Assembly (NCBI GenBank): GCA_009786735.1
Contig: WQRM01000059.1
Location: 1 to 8,734 of the forward strand
DNA: 8,734 nt
Source of the DNA: Oscillospiraceae bacterium
GTDB taxonomy: Bacteria; Bacillota; Clostridia; Oscillospirales; Acutalibacteraceae
Direction of reading: 5' to 3'
The notes beneath the pieces were generated by a model. It saw only the letters and a program-made list of their open reading frames with translations, was not told the DNA's origin and searched no databases. A program made the translations under genes and the position numbers. Position 1 is the stretch's first letter. The number at the start of each line of letters is the position of its first letter. This document shows positions 5,511-8,734 of this stretch, piece after piece.

Positions 5511-6229
5511 AGATTATTACGTTAAATGACGAAGCTGCCATTGGGCAGGCAATTGGCGACCGCTTTTGTGCGCTGCTGCAAGAAAATCCTTCGGCAGTGC
5601 TGGGTCTTGCCACCGGTGCCAGCCCGATACCGAGCTATCAACACATGATTTCGCGCTTTAAGGCGGGAGCTGTTTCGTTCGCGAAAGCGCGCACATTCAA
5701 TTTGGACGAATACTGCGACTTGCCGGCAGAACATCCGCAAAGTTACCGCAGTTTCATGCATGCACAACTGTTTTCGCAGGTGGACATTGACCCTCAAAAC
5801 ACCCATTTTTTGGATGGAAACGCAACCGACGAAGCCGCGGAATGTTCGCGCTTTGACGCGCTAATTGAGCGATTCGGTGGTGTGGATTTGCAGCTGCTGG
5901 GCATCGGTCGCAATGGGCATATCGGCTTCAACGAGCCCGCCGACACTTTCACGCAGGGAAGCTTTAAAGTGCAACTTGCCCCCAGCACACTGGAGGCAAA
6001 TTCAGGTTATTTTTCAGGCGAACACATGCCCACACACGCCATGACGATGGGCGTTGGTGCGATTTTGCGCGCAAAAGAAATCGTGTTGGTGGCCACGGGC
6101 GCGGCCAAGGCTGAAGCCGTGAAAGCCATGATACAAGGCGAAATCACGCCGCAACTGCCCGCCAGCGCGCTGCAAAATCACCCGAATGTGACGGTTTATC
6201 TCGACCCCGCTGCGGCTTCATTGTTGTAA
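5507..6229 (+). CDS. nagB: Glucosamine-6-phosphate deaminase NagB
   Basis: NagB, 240 aa, converts glucosamine 6-phosphate to fructose 6-phosphate and ammonia, feeding amino sugars into glycolysis. Motifs: LATGASP phosphate loop (34-40), FNLDEY with catalytic Asp67 (64-69), and GIGRNGHIGFNEP (132-144) with His138 and Glu143. Asn136 sits where E. coli has Asp, but Asn is, to my knowledge, usual in Firmicutes enzymes, so activity is expected. The start is a GTG whose last two bases are within the rdgB stop (GTGA overlap), with GGAGGG at 5489-5494, indicating translational coupling. No nagA is adjacent in the window. The 3' end converges on and overlaps murC by 12 bp. Confidence 0.95.
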   Translation: MKIITLNDEAAIGQAIGDRFCALLQENPSAVLGLATGASPIPSYQHMISRFKAGAVSFAKARTFNLDEYCDLPAEHPQSYRSFMHAQLFSQVDIDPQNTHFLDGNATDEAAECSRFDALIERFGGVDLQLLGIGRNGHIGFNEPADTFTQGSFKVQLAPSTLEANSGYFSGEHMPTHAMTMGVGAILRAKEIVLVATGAAKAEAVKAMIQGEITPQLPASALQNHPNVTVYLDPAAASLL

Positions 6230-7591
6230 AATATCAATCATCATATGCGCGGCCTTGTAGATGTCACCACAGCCCAGGGTGAGCACAAGGTCGCCTTCTT
6301 GCGCATGCGTGGCGATGTGTTGCGCTACCTCGCTGAAGCTCTCATACCACGCACTACCGGGGAGTTTCGCGGCCAAATCGGCAGTGGAAATGCCCCAAGT
6401 GTTCACCTCGCGCGAGCCCATGATGGCAGTCATCACCACGTGATCAGCGAGCTTTAGCGCTTCAGCGAAATCATCTAGTAACAGGGCAGTGCGTGAAAAC
6501 GTGAAGGGCTGAAACACCGCCCACACCCGCTGGTAATCCATCTGCCGGGCAGCAGTGAGCGCGACCTCAATCTCGCGCGGATGGTGCGCATAATCGTCCG
6601 CGATGGTGATGCCGCGATGGGTCCCCAGCACCTCAAAACGCCGCCCTGCGCCGCGAAAATCCGCCAGTGCAGTCTCGCAATCGAGGGCGCCAACGCCCGA
6701 AAGCATGGCCGCCGCAATCGCCGCAAGGGAGTTGCTCACGTTGTGTTCGCCGGGCGCAGCAAGGCTAATTCGCGTCATCGGTTCACCGCGATAAATCAAA
6801 TCGTAGCTCGCCAGCGCGCCGTTCATCGTCACGTTGGCAGCACGGAAATCGCAGCCCTCGGTGCGACCGAAACTCACCAATTTGCGCGGTTCCATGCCCT
6901 CCAGCGCAAGGCGAGTGTTGGCGTCGTCGCCGTTGTATATCACGGTTTTTGTGGCAATTTCGGCAAATTTGCGGAAGGACGCCAGCAGGTTCTCGAGGGT
7001 CTTAAAATACTCCATGTGGTCTTCGTCAATGTTGAGAATAACCGCAACATCCGGCGAATATTGCAAGAACGCGTCTTGATATTCACAGGCTTCGACGATC
7101 ATGGCGTCACTTTTGCCCACCAGCGCGTTGCGCGTTGAACCAGCCAAGCGTCCGCCCACCACTGCCGTTGGGTCAAGCTTGGCGGCTTGCATGATGTGCG
7201 CCATCATGGCCGTGGTGGTGGTTTTGCCGTGCGTGCCACACACGCCGATGCAATTGCTGAAGCGCCGCGTGATGGCCGCCAGCAGCGCCGCGCGCTCAAA
7301 CGTAGGGATACCCGAAGCCTTCGCGGCAACGAGCTCGGGATTGTCAGGCAGCAGTGCAGCGGTGTAAACGATTAAATCAGCGCCGACGATATTTTCAGCG
7401 CATTGCTGCAAAAAAGTGGTGATCCCCAGCGATTTCACGCGCTTGAAGGTCTCACTTTCGTTGATGTCGCTGCCCGAAATGATGTAATTTTGGGTATGTA
7501 GAATCTCGGCCAGGGGGCACATGCCCGCCCCGCCAATGCCGATGAAATGCACGCGCTTGGCGTGTTGTAGCACGTTATCAATTTGATGCAT
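6218..7591 (-). CDS. murC: UDP-N-acetylmuramate--L-alanine ligase MurC
   Basis: MurC, 457 aa, the cytosolic ATP-dependent ligase adding L-Ala to UDP-MurNAc, the first peptide step of peptidoglycan synthesis. Motifs: dinucleotide-type GIGGAGM (18-24) for UDP binding, ATP P-loop GTHGKTTTT (119-127), EACEYQDAF (167-175), the Mur ligase central region with NIDEDH (187-192), GRRFE (316-320) and DDYAHHP (332-338). It ends TLGCGDIY, where many homologues have GAGDI. I chose the ATG at 7591 because the protein then begins at the usual place before the glycine loop, length is normal, and GGAGGG (7605-7600) lies 8 nt upstream. The open frame extends further upstream but runs antisense to the lipoprotein gene with no family similarity. 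Its promoter is at 7623-7651. Confidence 0.97.
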   Translation of the reverse strand: MHQIDNVLQHAKRVHFIGIGGAGMCPLAEILHTQNYIISGSDINESETFKRVKSLGITTFLQQCAENIVGADLIVYTAALLPDNPELVAAKASGIPTFERAALLAAITRRFSNCIGVCGTHGKTTTTAMMAHIMQAAKLDPTAVVGGRLAGSTRNALVGKSDAMIVEACEYQDAFLQYSPDVAVILNIDEDHMEYFKTLENLLASFRKFAEIATKTVIYNGDDANTRLALEGMEPRKLVSFGRTEGCDFRAANVTMNGALASYDLIYRGEPMTRISLAAPGEHNVSNSLAAIAAAMLSGVGALDCETALADFRGAGRRFEVLGTHRGITIADDYAHHPREIEVALTAARQMDYQRVWAVFQPFTFSRTALLLDDFAEALKLADHVVMTAIMGSREVNTWGISTADLAAKLPGSAWYESFSEVAQHIATHAQEGDLVLTLGCGDIYKAAHMMIDILQQ

Positions 7592-7622
7592 GAAAGTAAC
7601 CCTCCAAAGAATATGCTTGAAT

Positions 7623-7651
7623 AGTATAACACACCTTGCTGCGTTTGGCAA
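7623..7651 (-). promoter_or_regulatory. Sigma-A promoter of murC
   Basis: On the minus strand: -35 TTGCCA (7651-7646), 17-bp spacer, -10 TATACT (7628-7623) preceded by TGT (extended -10). The predicted transcription start near 7616 gives a leader of about 25 nt with a good Shine-Dalgarno. The promoter lies within the 78-bp gap shared with the divergent lipoprotein gene, for which I see no comparably good plus-strand promoter. Confidence 0.75.
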
Positions 7652-7669
7652 GCGAAATTTGGAGGATAT

Positions 7670-8140
7670 ATGCGAAAATTTTTGATTTTTTTGTTGGTGT
7701 CCATGATCATGCTGGCCGCTTGCGCCGCACCGGCAGTTCCGCCGCCCGCACCGCAGCAGTTTAGCGCAACCGCACAGGTGCAAGTTGGCGAGCACGCATT
7801 CGCCGCGCAGCTGCAGCAATTGCGCCCCGGCGCGCTGTCGTGGACATACACCGAACCCGCAGAAATCGCAGGCTTGCAGCTGCAACTGCAGGGGGATATC
7901 CTCAGCCTGCGCGACGGCGACATGAGCGCCGAAGTGCCCGCTGCCTCCCTGCCGCCGAGCAATGTGCTCGTGCTGCTCAACGGCGTGCTGCTGCGGCTGG
8001 CACAGGGCGATGTGCAGCAATTCGCGCCCAGCGGCACGGTCAACGGCTTTGATTACACCGCCGAATTGTCGCCCAACGGCGAGCTAACCAAGCTCAACAT
8101 ACCCGCGCTAAACATGGAGGTAACGCTATCACACAACTGA
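7670..8140 (+). CDS. Small predicted lipoprotein, function unknown
   Basis: A 156-residue protein with a lipoprotein signal peptide: MRK, hydrophobic FLIFLLVSMIML, then lipobox LAAC with the lipidated Cys at residue 18. The mature part begins with a Pro/Ala-rich tether (about 19-30), then an alternating polar/hydrophobic pattern rich in beta structure (SWTYTEPAEIAGLQLQLQGDILSL, FDYTAELSPNGELTKLNI). That pattern recalls LolA/LolB-like beta-sheet lipoproteins of Clostridia, but I cannot name a family. It should be anchored on the outer face of the membrane. Start: ATG at 7670 with GGAGG at 7661-7665. It overlaps the next gene and contains that gene's Shine-Dalgarno (8116-8121), so the two are probably co-translated. 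Confidence 0.85.
   Translation: MRKFLIFLLVSMIMLAACAAPAVPPPAPQQFSATAQVQVGEHAFAAQLQQLRPGALSWTYTEPAEIAGLQLQLQGDILSLRDGDMSAEVPAASLPPSNVLVLLNGVLLRLAQGDVQQFAPSGTVNGFDYTAELSPNGELTKLNIPALNMEVTLSHN
8116..8130 (+). promoter_or_regulatory. Shine-Dalgarno pointing to an ATC start
   Basis: GGAGGT at 8116-8121, inside the lipoprotein gene, is followed after 6 nt by ATC (8128-8130), in frame with the pseudouridine synthase. CTG lies 15 nt and GTG 27 nt from the motif, both poorly spaced. The site decides the likely start of the downstream gene. Confidence 0.5.
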
Positions 8141-8734
8141 ATTTTGCGGTGGAAACACACGAAGACGGGCTGCAGGTCAGGCAGATTTTGCGCAGCCGAG
8201 GCGTGAGCGTGCGGCTGATGAACCAACTCAAACGCACGCACGACTGTTTCACCATCAACGGCGAAACAGTCGTGCGCACCGTGGACACTTGCGCCGCGGG
8301 CGACACGCTTGTGCTCAACCTCCCCGCCGACGAGCAGCCCCTTGAAGGGCTTGCCTACGACCTGGACATCCTGTATGAAGACAGCGACATCGTGGTGGTG
8401 AACAAGCCGCCCACCCTGCCCATGCATCCCAGCCGAGCCCACCAGGGCAACACCCTCGCCAACGCCATCGCCGCGCGCTATGGCGTGGTTTTTCGCGTGG
8501 CAGGCCGCTTAGACAAAGGCACATCGGGCATCGTGGTGGTGTGTTTGCACGCCTTTGCCGCGGCCAAGCTCAACGGCAACGTCGCCAAAACTTATACCGC
8601 GCTGGTGCATGGGGAGTACCACGGCGCTGGCACCTTCAACAACGCGATTTATCGCCCCAACCCCATGAGCACTGTGCGCGCCTGCCGAGACTACCCCGAT
8701 GCGCGTGAACCCGGCGACGAAACGGCCATCACGC
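8128..8734 (+). CDS. RluA/RluD-family pseudouridine synthase (3' truncated by window)
   Basis: Converts uridine to pseudouridine in rRNA or tRNA; the exact target cannot be assigned. About 202 residues are visible and the frame is open to the right edge. The N-terminal 66 residues look like an S4-like RNA-binding region (VRQILRSRGVS, FTINGETV, GDTLVLNLP). The catalytic domain follows with VVVNKPPTLPMHPS (89-102) and RLDKGTSGIV (127-136), where Asp129 is the expected catalytic Asp, and later ETAIT. Residue numbers count from the codon at 8128. The start is uncertain: the frame is open from 8053 but has no ATG, and GGAGGT (8116-8121) sits 6 nt before ATC at 8128, giving (M)TQLNFAVE. CTG (8137) and GTG (8149) are the alternatives. 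It overlaps the lipoprotein gene by 13 bp. Confidence 0.88.
   Translation, partial: MTQLNFAVETHEDGLQVRQILRSRGVSVRLMNQLKRTHDCFTINGETVVRTVDTCAAGDTLVLNLPADEQPLEGLAYDLDILYEDSDIVVVNKPPTLPMHPSRAHQGNTLANAIAARYGVVFRVAGRLDKGTSGIVVVCLHAFAAAKLNGNVAKTYTALVHGEYHGAGTFNNAIYRPNPMSTVRACRDYPDAREPGDETAIT

Noticed and set aside
5912..5917. NagB Asn136 in place of the E. coli Asp as a loss of catalytic residue
   Set aside because: To my knowledge Asn is common at this position in Firmicutes NagB; His138, Glu143 and Asp67 are all present.
7592..8020. In-frame upstream extension of murC giving a 600-residue protein
   Set aside because: The extra N-terminus is antisense to the lipoprotein gene, lacks Mur-family similarity, and the ATG at 7591 has a good Shine-Dalgarno and its own promoter.

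Overview
The window looks like chromosomal DNA from a Gram-positive, GC-rich member of the Bacillota, most likely a gut-type Clostridia (Oscillospirales-like). The evidence is the set of Firmicutes-type housekeeping proteins (DnaA, FtsY, RdgB, NagB, MurC, an RluA-type pseudouridine synthase), strong AGGAGG/GGAGG ribosome binding sites, sigma-A-type promoters, a short lipoprotein signal peptide, and C-rich/G-rich hairpin repeats between genes. The taxonomic call is inference; no rRNA gene is present.

Layout: Positions 1-449 hold no convincing gene but are packed with short inverted repeats of at least three families. Two minus-strand genes follow: a small radical SAM protein (450-1049), whose consensus promoter puts the transcript start at or next to its ATG, and an unrecognised 160-residue protein (1118-1600). 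The latter diverges from dnaA (1845-3185, plus strand), which has a near-consensus promoter at 1626-1654 and a structured leader of about 180 nt. A second repeat-filled gap (3186-3393) separates dnaA from a tight plus-strand operon: S51 family peptidase (GTG start), ftsY, rdgB, nagB. nagB converges on and overlaps murC (minus strand, 6218-7591). murC has a clear promoter in the 78-bp divergent gap shared with a small lipoprotein gene (7670-8140). The lipoprotein gene overlaps the start of an RluA/RluD-family pseudouridine synthase that runs off the right edge.

How the genes relate: replication initiation (DnaA), SRP-dependent membrane targeting (FtsY), nucleotide-pool cleaning (RdgB), amino-sugar catabolism (NagB) and peptidoglycan precursor synthesis (MurC) lie side by side, but I see no single pathway. 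NagB and MurC are linked only indirectly through amino-sugar/UDP-GlcNAc supply. dnaA lacks the usual partners dnaN, rpmH and a DnaA-box cluster within the window.

The most interesting signals are non-coding: (i) hairpin repeats with compensatory base changes between copies; (ii) a TAG motif phased every 7 bp across the dnaA transcription start; (iii) a probable leaderless mRNA for the radical SAM gene; (iv) a pseudouridine synthase whose well-placed Shine-Dalgarno points to an ATC start codon. I do not see a convincing new multi-gene system.
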